A stretch of DNA of 64,000 nt from Coriobacteriia bacterium (GCA_009783085.1 WRHU01000008.1:1-64000), one strand, 5' to 3'; positions 55,393 to 64,000 are shown, numbered from the stretch's first letter. Numbers and translations are program-made. Notes: generated by a model from the sequence alone, not told the origin.

Positions 55393-57384
55393 CTAGCTTT
55401 TTGACGGTTTGAGGCGGTTGGTAACTCTGTTAAGAATACCAGAAACTATCGACATTTCTGGAACACGCATGAGCCAACAAAGCCCGAAAATAACCGCAAG
55501 CCCAAGGGTTCCATACACAGCTACGGCGAGCAGTGCAGAAACAATACCTGTTCCAAACGGCAAAAAGTGCAGAGCCAACGCCACCAAGCCAACGCCAATA
55601 AGCGTGGCGACAAGAACCCGCAGTGCCGTTGTTGCAGAGGCTCGCAGCGAAATAGGACCAAGCAAGCGGCGCAACACCAGCAGCAAAACCGCCGTTGAGA
55701 TGAGGTAGAAAACAAAGTCGGAGATGGGCACGCCCGCAAGTGCAATGTGGGGGTTTGAGCACAAAAGAGCATAGAGCCCACACTGGAGCGCGCACAAAGC
55801 CGTACAAATAATCGCAAACATCCAAAAGCGTCGAATGCTCGCAAAGACATTAAACAAATAAAGTTGCAATGAATAAAATGGTAGCGCAAATACCCAAAGA
55901 GCCAGAATAGAGCCCACGTAGGCAACGTCGTCGGCACTAAAGGCACCTGCTCTAAAGATTTGCATAATGGGTACGGAGAGCACGCACATAAGACCAGCAA
56001 GCGGAATAACTAAAAACAGCGTGCCAGAGATACCTTGACGCAAGAAACGCTTAAAACCAAGTGCGTCCTTGCGAGCGACTGCGTGGCTCATCTCGGTAAA
56101 GAGGGCACGAGAAAGCGATGCCGCTATGATGCCGTGCGGCAGCTGAAACCAAACCCACGCAAACATAAGGGTTGAGGGGCCTTCGTCACCTGTTTTGAGC
56201 GAAAACGCATTGCGGAAGGTAAAGGACAAGAGCGCGCCCGTTACAAAAATAATCATGGGAACGCCCGTTTTGAGCGTTTCGATGAATGCGGGATCTTTGA
56301 AGTCTATGCGAGGCACGTATTTGAACCCAAGCTTAATAAGTGCCGGTATTTGAACGGCAAACTGCGCCACCACGCCCAAGGTCGTACCAATCGCTAGTAT
56401 CAAAAGTGCAAGCTCGGGACTGTTTACAAAAACAAGCGGGTACACAAGGAACGCTGCAATAACCACTACGTTGTTAAACAGCGGCGCAATGGAAGGCAAA
56501 AAGAATACGCGATTGGCATTGAGTATGCTCGTAAGCACCCCGCCAAGCCCATAGAACAGCATTTGGATAGCAAAAATACGGAAAAACATAACCGCATAAC
56601 CGTTGACCTCTGCCGCGCTATCAAGCGTAAAGGTTTGCGTTGCAATAATCTGGTCGGCAAAAATGGTTGCGAGCAGCGAAAGCGCACCCATAACAACAAT
56701 AACTATGTTGAGCAAGTTGCTGGCAAAACGGTCGCCGCCCTCCTTGCCAAACTTTTGAGCTTGTAAAAGGTAGAGCGGCACAAAAGCTGCGTTAAGCAAA
56801 CCACCGGCAACCAGCTCAAAAATCATGTTGGGCATATTATTAGCAACCTGATACGCAGAATGAATAAGCGTATTGCCAAGCGCAAAGGCCATAACCCAAA
56901 TACGGATAAGCCCTGTTGCGCGCGAGCCCAAAGTGGCAATTGCCATAAGTGCCGTGGAGCGGGCTACGGAGGGCTGGGCTGGCTGGGCGGGTTGCTCAGA
57001 GTGTGCGCTGGGAGCTTCGGCTTGCTCGAAATGTGCGCTGGGAGCTTCGGCTTGCTCGAAATGTGCGCTGTGGGAGGCCTGGTTTTCGCTGACAGCGTGC
57101 TGAGCTTCTTGAGGCAAAGTGTTGTTTGTGTCCCGCACAAGGTCGTGCGCCTCGCCTTCAACACCCGGCCCGGCACCAACACCCTGCCCGGCACCAACAG
57201 CCTGTCCAACGCCAACTACCTGCCCAACGCCAACTACCTTCCCAAGTTCGGCTGCATGAGCCTCACGGGCACTCTGCTCGAACTCGGTTGCCAAAAATTG
57301 TTCAAGCACTTTTTGCTTTAGCAGATCAAGCGCCTGTGACAGCTTGGTCTTGAGAGATGTTGGTTGTTGAGGTTCGGCACTCAT
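55393..57384 (-). CDS. murJ: Lipid II flippase MurJ with long N-terminal extension
   Basis: 663 residues, TAGGTGAGC before the ATG. The core (from about residue 141, ARSTALMAIATLGSRATGLI) has fourteen helices and MurJ/MviN signatures (NMPNMIFELVAGGLLNAAFV, TEMSHAVARKD). It moves lipid II to the outer membrane face. Residues 1-140 are a hydrophilic extension that contains two minisatellites: Val-Gly-Gln-rich (50-75) and Ser-Ala-His-Phe-Glu-Gln-Ala-Glu-Ala-Pro (106-130). This is not found in typical MurJ. Confidence 0.93.
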   Translation of the reverse strand: MSAEPQQPTSLKTKLSQALDLLKQKVLEQFLATEFEQSAREAHAAELGKVVGVGQVVGVGQAVGAGQGVGAGPGVEGEAHDLVRDTNNTLPQEAQHAVSENQASHSAHFEQAEAPSAHFEQAEAPSAHSEQPAQPAQPSVARSTALMAIATLGSRATGLIRIWVMAFALGNTLIHSAYQVANNMPNMIFELVAGGLLNAAFVPLYLLQAQKFGKEGGDRFASNLLNIVIVVMGALSLLATIFADQIIATQTFTLDSAAEVNGYAVMFFRIFAIQMLFYGLGGVLTSILNANRVFFLPSIAPLFNNVVVIAAFLVYPLVFVNSPELALLILAIGTTLGVVAQFAVQIPALIKLGFKYVPRIDFKDPAFIETLKTGVPMIIFVTGALLSFTFRNAFSLKTGDEGPSTLMFAWVWFQLPHGIIAASLSRALFTEMSHAVARKDALGFKRFLRQGISGTLFLVIPLAGLMCVLSVPIMQIFRAGAFSADDVAYVGSILALWVFALPFYSLQLYLFNVFASIRRFWMFAIICTALCALQCGLYALLCSNPHIALAGVPISDFVFYLISTAVLLLVLRRLLGPISLRASATTALRVLVATLIGVGLVALALHFLPFGTGIVSALLAVAVYGTLGLAVIFGLCWLMRVPEMSIVSGILNRVTNRLKPSKS
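57001..57060. repeat. Coding minisatellite in murJ, 30-bp unit
   Basis: Two near-perfect 30-bp copies (57001-57030 and 57031-57060) plus a partial third encode PSAHFEQAEA in the hydrophilic N-terminal extension of MurJ. Confidence 0.85.
57169..57240. repeat. Coding minisatellite in murJ, 4 x 18 bp
   Basis: Four 18-bp units (two CCCGGCACCAACACCCTG-like, two CCCAACGCCAACTACCTG-like) encode Val-Gly-Ala-Gly-Gln-type repeats in the N-terminal extension of MurJ. Confidence 0.8.
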
Positions 57385-57398
57385 GCGTTTTGGCTCAC

Positions 57399-59375
57399 CT
57401 AGACTGCTTCGGCGGCAAAGGTTGCTTTCTCAGCCAGATGCGGTTGTGTTTCCTCGACAAAATAACGCTCATACCAAACAAGAAAGGTGTAAGCTGTCCA
57501 GATTTTACGTCCGTTACTGTCTATGCCTTTGTTGTAGCCATCAAGCAAGGCAAGCAGCTTTTTGGTATCAAAAAACTCTGCTGCCATCTCGCTGGCAAAA
57601 AGCTCGCGAATACGCTGAGAAAACTGCTCCTGTTTGAGCCATGCGCGAATAGGAGTTGGAAAACCAAGCTTAACACGGTCTGCCCACGCAGCAGGAATGG
57701 TACGTGCTGCTGCCGTGCGCAACACCATTTTGTCATTTTCTGCAGTTATACGATGCGCAACGGGAGTTCTTTGCGCCTCCTCAAACAAGCTCATGTCAAG
57801 CAGCGGAGAGCGCATTTCAAGCGAGTGTGCCATGGTCATTTTGTCTGCCTTAAGGCAAATGTCGCTCGGCATCCAAAGATTCAAATCAAGGTACTGCTTT
57901 TTTGACAACTCATCTAAGTGGGCAACCCGCTTGAAAATGGGTGCGGTTATTTCTTTGACCGAAGGAGCCTTGCGGTAGCTCGGCTTGAGCATGGCACGTG
58001 CCTCATTCTCATCAAAGATAAAAGCTTGCCCAATAAAGTAGTCTTCCGCCCTGCCACTTCCTCGACGGAAAAACGCACGTCCTTTAATGTGCGGCAGTGG
58101 CCCTACAAGCGTTGAAAGCCCTCGGCGTAAAACGCTCGGCACCACACGCTTATATTTCTTGACAGGACGGGTGTCTTTGTACTCCGCATAGCCGGCAAAA
58201 AACTCATCGCTCCCCTCGCCCGAAAGCACCACGCCAACGTGTTCATGTGCCAGCTGCGAAAGAAAATACAAAGGCAAAACCGAAGGGTTTGAGGCGGGCT
58301 CGTCTAAGTGATATTGAATGTCAGAAAAAGCCTCAAAGCATTCGTTAGGATCAAGACAACGACGGTGGTTTTCAATACCCAGCATTTCTGAAAGCTCACG
58401 GGCCTGCACGGTTTCATCAAAACCTTCGACATCAGAGCCTACCGAGAAAGTCTTTTGCGGCTTGAGCGCAGAAACCACATAGCTGGAATCCACACCACCA
58501 GAGAGAAAAGCGCCAACCTTAACATCTGCGTTGCGGTTTGCCTCAACCGACTTGCGTACGAGCCCATCAAGCGCATCAACGCACTCATCAAAACTACGGT
58601 CTGCATTGGGGCTAGGTGGCAAGGCCTGAGAAAAATCTGCATCCCAGTACCGCTGAATGTTCATCTCTTGCGTTTTGAGGTCAAAAGTAAAACAGTGCGC
58701 CTGCAAAAGCTTGAAAACGCCCTTAAAAAAGGTTTCTTCCAAAACAGAATACTGAAAGGTGAGATAGGGCTTTAATGCTTCCTTGTTGAGCTCCTTTTTG
58801 AAGCTTGGGTGTTCCAGAAAGCTTTTTATCTCTGAGCCAAAGAGCAGGTTGCCGTTAGCAAGACGGGTGTAATAAAAGGGTTTCGCGCCAAAAAAGTCGC
58901 GGGCGCCAAAAAGGATATTCTTTGTGCGGTCGTATATGACAAAAGCAAAAGTGCCGCGCAGTTTTTGAACAACGTCAGAGCCCCACTGCTGATAGCCATG
59001 CAATAAAACCTCAGCGTCGGTTTTTGAAGCAAAACGATGCCCTGCCTGCTCAAGGGCGGCTCTCAGCTCAAGATGGTTATTAAAAGCCCCGTCGCATACC
59101 ATAACAACGGTATCGTCCTCAAGCGAGTTGCTCATGGGTTGCTCGGCGTTTTCTGAAAGGTCAATGATTGAAAGGCGACGAAAACCTAAAGCCACCTGCT
59201 CGTCTGCATAAATGCCTGCTGCATCAGGACCCCGGTGAACAATGCGGTCCATCATGCTCACCAACACGCCAAGGTTGGGATTATTGCCCTCCTTGCTTCT
59301 GCCAACTTCTTTAACGCTCTCTTTGTTGCTCCCCAAATCAAGAGGAGTACCTGCTATTCCAACAAATCCACTCAT
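57399..59375 (-). CDS. asnB: AsnB-like asparagine synthetase with degenerate glutaminase domain
   Basis: 658 residues. The start at 59375 is firm: an in-frame stop lies three codons upstream. Residue 2, the nucleophilic Cys of every active class II glutaminase, is Ser (MSGFVGIAG), and the oxyanion-hole Asn is Asp95 (DGAFNN where NGEIYN is usual). Arg and Asp of RGPDAAG are kept. The synthetase half is intact: PPi loop SGGVDSS at 292-298, GEGSDEFFAGY. So it may use free ammonia or an amine, as beta-lactam synthetase and lasso-peptide cyclases do with the same fold. In lactococci an AsnB relative amidates the D-Asp cross-bridge; the neighbouring MurJ, racemase and ATP-grasp genes suggest a similar pathway. 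Confidence 0.88.
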   Translation of the reverse strand: MSGFVGIAGTPLDLGSNKESVKEVGRSKEGNNPNLGVLVSMMDRIVHRGPDAAGIYADEQVALGFRRLSIIDLSENAEQPMSNSLEDDTVVMVCDGAFNNHLELRAALEQAGHRFASKTDAEVLLHGYQQWGSDVVQKLRGTFAFVIYDRTKNILFGARDFFGAKPFYYTRLANGNLLFGSEIKSFLEHPSFKKELNKEALKPYLTFQYSVLEETFFKGVFKLLQAHCFTFDLKTQEMNIQRYWDADFSQALPPSPNADRSFDECVDALDGLVRKSVEANRNADVKVGAFLSGGVDSSYVVSALKPQKTFSVGSDVEGFDETVQARELSEMLGIENHRRCLDPNECFEAFSDIQYHLDEPASNPSVLPLYFLSQLAHEHVGVVLSGEGSDEFFAGYAEYKDTRPVKKYKRVVPSVLRRGLSTLVGPLPHIKGRAFFRRGSGRAEDYFIGQAFIFDENEARAMLKPSYRKAPSVKEITAPIFKRVAHLDELSKKQYLDLNLWMPSDICLKADKMTMAHSLEMRSPLLDMSLFEEAQRTPVAHRITAENDKMVLRTAAARTIPAAWADRVKLGFPTPIRAWLKQEQFSQRIRELFASEMAAEFFDTKKLLALLDGYNKGIDSNGRKIWTAYTFLVWYERYFVEETQPHLAEKATFAAEAV

Positions 59376-59484
59376 GTTTTGTTACTCAGCTCCTTATGCT
59401 ATTTCGCGCTTGCTCATACTGTACCGCTTGCGCCTTATTTGTACTATTTACTACTTCCTGGGCCTTGCTGTTTGCTGTGCTTTG

Positions 59485-60423
59485 CTACTTGTTGTGTTCA
59501 TGGTAATCGAGCCACATCGCTGGGCGAACCCCGCCCGAGCTTTCAACATACACGCCTGGCGGAAATACCTTGCCGTTTTCTTGAACGCCCGAGGCAGTAT
59601 CCTCGGCATCTCCCGGCGAGCGCAACCACCACGATGATTTATTCAACGATTTTTTTGCGTCCTCTAACTTTAAGCCATTATGTTCGCCAACATAGGTGAT
59701 GGTCGCTGCGGTGAGGCTTGTTTCGGCCACACGCTCTTCATCTTTTAAGAAGTATTTTTGTGCTTCATCGATTGAAAGCAAAAAAACCTTGTCTTTGGTG
59801 TTTGTTCCGCCCGGAGTTTCGTGTACGGGGTTTCGATTGTTCGTTAGCTTGGTATCAACAGCCAGGGCCTTGAGCTCAGACGGCAGACCCTCATAAAATG
59901 CTCCATTAAGCCAAGTGCGCACATCGCTTTGCTCCCACGTAATGGCCTTGCTCTCCTCATTATAGGGGCGCAGATCAATGACTTTTTCCGAAACAACCAA
60001 AACACGGCCACCCTCATTGGCAAGCACCTTCCACGTTACATTTTCTGAAAACGCACCGCCTTGGTAGTCGGTAAACGAAACCGTACCGTACTGCACCAAC
60101 TCTCCTGCCTGAGGGCCAGGCGTGGGCGTAAACTTAGGTGCCGCAAGTACCAACGCAAAAGCGGCAAGCGCAAGCACGAGAGCCAACGTAATGATAGTAG
60201 CCTGCGTACTTCTTTTGCGCAACTTGGCAGCATCTTGCTCGGGAGAGAGAGATGACAAGGGTTGCTCGGGAACTGCCTCGAGCTCAAACTCCAGCTCAGG
60301 CGCAGGGTCGGCATTTGTTTGAGCCTCAAAACCTAACCTCTGAATCTCAGCATCATGAGAGAAACTGCCTATTTTGACTCGCTTGCGTTTTTGGTCATTC
60401 GAACTGTGCATTATACGCTCCAT
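59485..60423 (-). CDS. Membrane-anchored DUF6273-like protein
   Basis: 312 residues, GAGGTAAAAAGAA before the ATG. About 70 charged cytoplasmic residues, one helix (ATIITLALVLALAAFALVLA), then an extracellular domain with the DUF6273-like pattern: TWKVLANEGGRVLVVSEKVI, AITWEQSDVRTWLNGAFYEG, DKVFLLSIDEAQKYF, SSWWLRSPGDA and GVRPAMWLDY. Such domains occur in surface and C-type-lectin-like proteins of gut anaerobes; function unknown. Likely co-transcribed with the biotin ligase upstream. Confidence 0.78.
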   Translation of the reverse strand: MERIMHSSNDQKRKRVKIGSFSHDAEIQRLGFEAQTNADPAPELEFELEAVPEQPLSSLSPEQDAAKLRKRSTQATIITLALVLALAAFALVLAAPKFTPTPGPQAGELVQYGTVSFTDYQGGAFSENVTWKVLANEGGRVLVVSEKVIDLRPYNEESKAITWEQSDVRTWLNGAFYEGLPSELKALAVDTKLTNNRNPVHETPGGTNTKDKVFLLSIDEAQKYFLKDEERVAETSLTAATITYVGEHNGLKLEDAKKSLNKSSWWLRSPGDAEDTASGVQENGKVFPPGVYVESSGGVRPAMWLDYHEHNK

Positions 60424-60508
60424 TTCTTTTTACCTCATCTATTATCCCCTAAAATGGAGCAGCAGGGCGGGAGAAAACCTGCCGAATGCTTGTCGAATGT
60501 CTTTCTCG

Positions 60509-61507
60509 TCAGCGTAAAGTAACGTCCCCCGCAGCGACGCATGCAGTAGTCCCGTTCTTTTGTTCAAGAAGGAGCTGTCCGGCTTCATTCACGCCACACA
60601 CCCTTCCCTCAGAAATAATGCTACCGTCCAAATTACGAACGATAACGTCTTGGCCTAACAACACCAGCGCCCGTTCATATTCATGACGAAACGGAGCAAA
60701 AGAGAACTTATGCTCTTCCCATCTCTTTATGGCTGAAAAGATATTGTTTATGACCGCAGCCGCCACAAGCTCGCGCTTTGGTGCCTTGGGGAGAATGTCG
60801 CTCAGGTAAGCAGCACGCTCGCTGGCTCCGTTTGCTGGACGTGCAACATTAACGCCAACGCCAATAATTATTCGACCCACACCTTGTGCGCCAGTTGCCG
60901 TTTCGGTGAGAATGCCTACGAGTTTGCCCAAGGACACGCTGAGAGGTGCGCCCGCAAATGCGTCAAGAGGCGTACCCTGTGCTTTGCCCGCAAAAGCGTC
61001 GAGAGGCGTACTCTGTGCTTTGCCCGCAGCATCGTGTTTTTCCTCAGCGCCCTCAGCGACAAGCAAAAGGTCATTGGGCCACTTAAGCTTAAGAGCCGCG
61101 CCGTGCTCAAGCTGTTCAGACTTCCCAACTTTAAGAGCTGCGTCGGCCTCACAAATACCAAGTAGTGCCTCGCGCACCGCGCACGCAACAATAAGCGACA
61201 AGGCGCTGAGCCGTTCGGGCGGCGCGGCAAGCTCAAGCAGCAACGAAAGATACACGTTGCCTTTTGGCGATGCCCACGCACGGTCAAACCTTCCCCGTCC
61301 CGCCATTTGCTGCTCGGCAATAACTATCTGGGGCACAAAAGCCGCGTTTTTGTCGTCTTCGTTATCGTCTTCGCCAAATCCTGCCTCACTATCAAGCCTG
61401 AGCTCTGCGTCCAACCGCTTGAGCACATCATTGGTAGAGTCAACCTCATCACGCAAAATAAGATTGCAGGGCATCACAATATGTTCAAGCAAAATGGAAC
61501 TCTCCAT
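60509..61507 (-). CDS. birA: Biotin--[acetyl-CoA-carboxylase] ligase without HTH domain
   Basis: 332 residues from ATG 61507 (weak AGG upstream; ATG 61549 is the alternative). Attaches biotin to carboxylases. Motifs: DEVDSTNDVLKRL, GRGRFDRAWASPKGNVYLSL (biotinyl-AMP loop), KLKWPNDLLL and GVGVNV. It lacks the N-terminal helix-turn-helix of bifunctional BirA, so it is a ligase only. An insert (about 180-205) of two copies of GKAQGTPLDAFA comes from a 36-bp minisatellite between the catalytic lysine loop and LGKLVGILTE. A second acidic insert lies near residue 30-40 (GFGEDDNEDDKNA). Confidence 0.9.
   Translation of the reverse strand: MESSILLEHIVMPCNLILRDEVDSTNDVLKRLDAELRLDSEAGFGEDDNEDDKNAAFVPQIVIAEQQMAGRGRFDRAWASPKGNVYLSLLLELAAPPERLSALSLIVACAVREALLGICEADAALKVGKSEQLEHGAALKLKWPNDLLLVAEGAEEKHDAAGKAQSTPLDAFAGKAQGTPLDAFAGAPLSVSLGKLVGILTETATGAQGVGRIIIGVGVNVARPANGASERAAYLSDILPKAPKRELVAAAVINNIFSAIKRWEEHKFSFAPFRHEYERALVLLGQDVIVRNLDGSIISEGRVCGVNEAGQLLLEQKNGTTACVAAGDVTLR
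60961..61032. repeat. Coding minisatellite in birA, 2 x 36 bp
   Basis: Two 36-bp copies (60961-60996, 60997-61032) with a few differences encode the 12-residue unit GKAQGTPLDAFA inside the catalytic domain of the biotin ligase. Confidence 0.85.
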
Positions 61508-61549
61508 AAAACCTACTCTCAAACGAGCCGCCTTAAGCGAGTGTGTCAA

Positions 61550-61735
61550 GCCGCCCTAGGCGAGTGTGTCGAGCTGCCCTAGGCGGGCGGGACAAGCAAA
61601 TCCAACAGGCATTTCAAACAACCCCAAACGAGCATTTCAGAGAATCACCTTAAACGGTCGCTTCAAGCCACCTCAAACAGGCATTCCAAACCACCCCAAA
61701 CGGTCGCTTCGAACCGCCTCAAACAGGATTTCAAA
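61550..61735. repeat. Degenerate tandem repeats upstream of the biotin ligase
   Basis: Two kinds: GCCGCCCTAGGCGAGTGTGTCGA-like units of about 23 bp (61550-61585; described by position), and then several degenerate units around CCTCAAACAGGCATTCCAAA and CCCCAAACGGTCGCTTC of about 20-22 bp (61620-61735). No gene is supported here. Confidence 0.6.
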
Positions 61736-61777
61736 CCTAGAAATGCAATAAAACTCATCATATCGTACAATATTTCA

Positions 61778-64000
61778 ATGCATTCTTTTGAAACTATCCT
61801 CATAATGCTTGTTGCCATTCTGGTTTCGAACCTTATCAGCCAGCGGTTTTCGCGTGTTTCGACACCGCTCATCCAGATAGCGCTCGGCATTATTCTTGCC
61901 CTTATACCAATGCTTCACTTTGAAATCGAGCTTGACCCCGAGCTTTTTTTGGTACTCTTTATCGCCCCGCTGCTCTTTGAGGACGCCATAAAAGCAGATA
62001 AGCCCACGCTCTGGTCGCTCAAACGTCCTATCTTGTTGCTCGCGCTCGGGCTGGTGTTTCTCACTACTGTTTCTGTGGGTACTTTTGTTCACTTCTTTAT
62101 TCCTGCCATACCGCTTGCCGCTGCCTTTGCGCTTGCGGCGGCCCTTGCACCCACCGACGCCGTGGCGGTTATTTCTCTGGGAGAAACCACTACTATCAAA
62201 CCGCAAAAACGCGCAATTCTGCAGGGAGAAGCACTTTTTAACGATGCCTCATCTATCGTAAGCTTCCAATTTGCACTCGCCGTTTTAGCCGTTGGTCCTT
62301 TTGCTGCTGCCGCCGCTACCGACGAGGTTCATTTTGCGGGCAGCATCGTCCTCACCTTCCTCTTTATGTTCATTGGCGGCGTGATAGTTGGCGTTGTCCT
62401 CATGGTGCTGCGCCTCTTTCTTGTCCAGCTTATGCGCCGCGCCGGCATAGAAAACATTACCTTCCACGTTTTGTTTGAAGTCATCACGCCCCTGTTGGTC
62501 TTTTTAATTGCCGAGGCGGTTGGCGTAAGCGGCATTATCGCCGTGGTGGTCGCAGGCATTGCCCATAGTTTTGTGCCGAGGCGACAAACGCCCGATACGG
62601 CACGTCACAAAATTGTTTCTGCCAGCGTATGGAGCATGGTGGGCTTTACGCTTAACGGCCTCGTATTTCTCATTCTTGGCACGCAGCTCCCCCATGTTGT
62701 CGAGCAGGTTTGGGTTTATAGCTCAGCTGATCATAATCTTTTGATAATTGCTATTGTGCTTATACTTTTAGCAATTTTGCTTATTCGATTTGTGTGGATT
62801 TTCATTATGAATCGTAAGGAGTTTTTGGTACTTGAAGAAAGCGGTGAGCCGCTTACCATGACGGCTGCTTTTTCCCAAGCCGCACATGGTGAGCAAATTG
62901 CTACCGAAAACTATCTTTCCCCCGATCGCTGCGTTGTTGGCAGCATCGCAAAAGAGTTCGAAAACGAAAATATCGAAGGCGATGAACGTACCGTTACCTT
63001 TAAGGATATTGCTGACAGGCGCAAAGCGGAGAAACGCGAGAAGGAGCGTATGCGTCGCTCTGAGCAGCAACAGCGCCACCGTGAGCTGGTAGCCGCTGAG
63101 CGCAACGCCCCAGGCTATTTTGCAGCCCACGCACAAAACGCCCTTGTTCTTACCTTGGCAGGTGTTAAGGGAGCCATATCTCTTGCGCTGCTGCTCACCA
63201 TTCCACTTACGATGCCCAATGGCATGCCCTTCCCAGAGCGCAACCTTCTTTTGTTCCTCGCCTCTGGTGTTATTGTGCTCTCGCTTTTGCTTGCAAATTT
63301 TGTCATGCCCCTTGTTGCACCAAAGAGCCAGAAAGAAAAAGCTCCTGAAGCAGAGCGCAAGGCCGCCCTTGACATTCATGCTCACGTTGTCCGTCGCCTT
63401 GCCGAGCAGATGACTCCAGAAAACAGAGTGGCGGTGGAGGCGGTTATTCGCCAATATAACGAACGCTCTGCATCCCTTGGAGCAACCAGCGGTGCCACCA
63501 ACCCCCTTGAAACCGTTTTGCGCCAGCAGATTATTGACTGGCAGCGCGACTACACCCTCAAGCTTGTCGACGATGGACGCGTCAGTGCGCCAACGGCTTC
63601 TGCCTATATTTATCAGTTGAGCCGAGTGCTTGCCAATATTGAACATCACGGAGAAATGCGCTGGTTTATCCGCAATTCGAGCCAGCAATTTGTGCATCAG
63701 ATGCGCGAGGGGCGCCGCTTTAGAAAAGAGCACGCCGAAGAAATTAAAGAGGACGAGCGTCTTGGTCGCCGCCAGACTATCCGTGTGCTGCGGGAGCTTC
63801 AGCGTGAGAATTATGAGCACGTGCTTGAGCGTCTTAAGGCACTAAGAATGGTTCCCGGCGCACCGTCTGGGATTATTGACCCCGTTATTGTTGATTACGA
63901 ACGACGTCTGTATCGCTTCAAAATTGCAGAGGAAACAAAGAGTCCTCTTGGTTTGCAGCTTGACCAACAGCGGCGCGCGCACTTTGAAAAATCGCTTCTT
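61778..64000 (+). CDS. Na+/H+ antiporter, NhaP/CPA1 family (3' end outside window)
   Basis: 741 codons are open from ATG 61778 to the window edge without a stop. It begins MHSFETILIMLVAILVSNL. CPA1 signatures: PLLFEDAIKADKPTLW, ALAPTDAVAVISLGE and QGEALFNDASSIVSFQFALA (the paired ion-binding Asp/Asn), then GVKGAISLALLLTIP in the last membrane part. A charged cytoplasmic loop of about 100 residues lies between helices near 350-445, and a long charged C-terminal domain of at least 180 residues follows the last helix. Expels sodium in exchange for protons. No ribosome site; TACAAT lies 6 nt upstream, so the mRNA may be leaderless. Confidence 0.9.
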   Translation, partial: MHSFETILIMLVAILVSNLISQRFSRVSTPLIQIALGIILALIPMLHFEIELDPELFLVLFIAPLLFEDAIKADKPTLWSLKRPILLLALGLVFLTTVSVGTFVHFFIPAIPLAAAFALAAALAPTDAVAVISLGETTTIKPQKRAILQGEALFNDASSIVSFQFALAVLAVGPFAAAAATDEVHFAGSIVLTFLFMFIGGVIVGVVLMVLRLFLVQLMRRAGIENITFHVLFEVITPLLVFLIAEAVGVSGIIAVVVAGIAHSFVPRRQTPDTARHKIVSASVWSMVGFTLNGLVFLILGTQLPHVVEQVWVYSSADHNLLIIAIVLILLAILLIRFVWIFIMNRKEFLVLEESGEPLTMTAAFSQAAHGEQIATENYLSPDRCVVGSIAKEFENENIEGDERTVTFKDIADRRKAEKREKERMRRSEQQQRHRELVAAERNAPGYFAAHAQNALVLTLAGVKGAISLALLLTIPLTMPNGMPFPERNLLLFLASGVIVLSLLLANFVMPLVAPKSQKEKAPEAERKAALDIHAHVVRRLAEQMTPENRVAVEAVIRQYNERSASLGATSGATNPLETVLRQQIIDWQRDYTLKLVDDGRVSAPTASAYIYQLSRVLANIEHHGEMRWFIRNSSQQFVHQMREGRRFRKEHAEEIKEDERLGRRQTIRVLRELQRENYEHVLERLKALRMVPGAPSGIIDPVIVDYERRLYRFKIAEETKSPLGLQLDQQRRAHFEKSLL

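Noticed and set aside
57399-59375. AsnB-like gene considered as a pseudogene
   Set aside because: Full length, no internal stop, synthetase motifs intact and tight operon spacing; only the glutaminase residues differ.

Overview
The window looks like a chromosomal segment of an anaerobic, Gram-positive high-G+C-lineage bacterium of moderate GC, most likely a member of Coriobacteriia (Eggerthellaceae/Atopobiaceae-like). Grounds: an atpB-E-F-H-A-G-D-C operon followed by murA, a glmU-prs-pth block, lipoboxed proteins and an LCP protein as in Gram-positive walls, a monomeric [FeFe] hydrogenase, Ig-like/InlB-type surface proteins, and no outer-membrane genes. The species assignment is inference; no rRNA is present.

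Layout. 1-4.6 kb: a partial leftward gene, a secreted leucine-rich-repeat (LRR) protein, then a rightward Fe-S/Mo operon (MOSC protein, NifS, NifU, Rrf2/IscR-like regulator). 4.7-11.7 kb: a 2332-residue surface protein with Ig-like and InlB-type repeats and an unusual multi-helix C-terminal anchor. 12-24 kb, all leftward: a formate/nitrite-family channel, an LCP wall-polymer ligase, murA and the complete ATP synthase operon. 24-30 kb: dCMP deaminase, glyA, glpX, a flavodoxin-ferredoxin protein, and an [FeFe] hydrogenase fused to rubredoxin. 30-36 kb: a large MacB/FtsX-type ABC protein behind a well-formed promoter/operator, a lipoprotein whose C39-like peptidase domain has lost its catalytic residues, a small lipoprotein, and tRNA-Arg(CCU). 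36-45 kb: acyl-CoA synthetase with an XRE-cupin regulator, a dual parvulin-FKBP foldase lipoprotein, an L,D-transpeptidase and glmU-prs-pth. 45-52.5 kb: a surface protein carrying an (AG)14 tract in its 5' coding region (likely phase-variable), an atypical type IV pilus-like operon (PilC, four small membrane proteins, PilT) and a transglutaminase-like lipoprotein. 52.7-59.4 kb: ATP-grasp ligase, alanine-racemase-fold enzyme, MurJ and an AsnB-like enzyme, a plausible peptidoglycan cross-bridge set. 59.4-64 kb: a DUF6273-like membrane protein, biotin-protein ligase and a Na+/H+ antiporter running off the end.

Themes. Much of the window serves envelope assembly: MurA and GlmU make precursors, MurJ flips lipid II, the ATP-grasp/racemase/AsnB-like set may build or amidate a cross-bridge, the L,D-transpeptidase cross-links, and LCP attaches polymers. 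A second theme is repeats: in-frame minisatellites in N-terminal extensions or internal linkers of otherwise conserved enzymes, a dinucleotide tract that can switch a surface protein, intergenic 9-14 bp tandem repeats, and palindromes sharing a CTTGA loop. The best candidates for something undescribed are the 52.7-59.4 kb cluster with its divergent AsnB-like and racemase enzymes, the (AG)14 switch, and the pilus-like operon without recognisable pilins.
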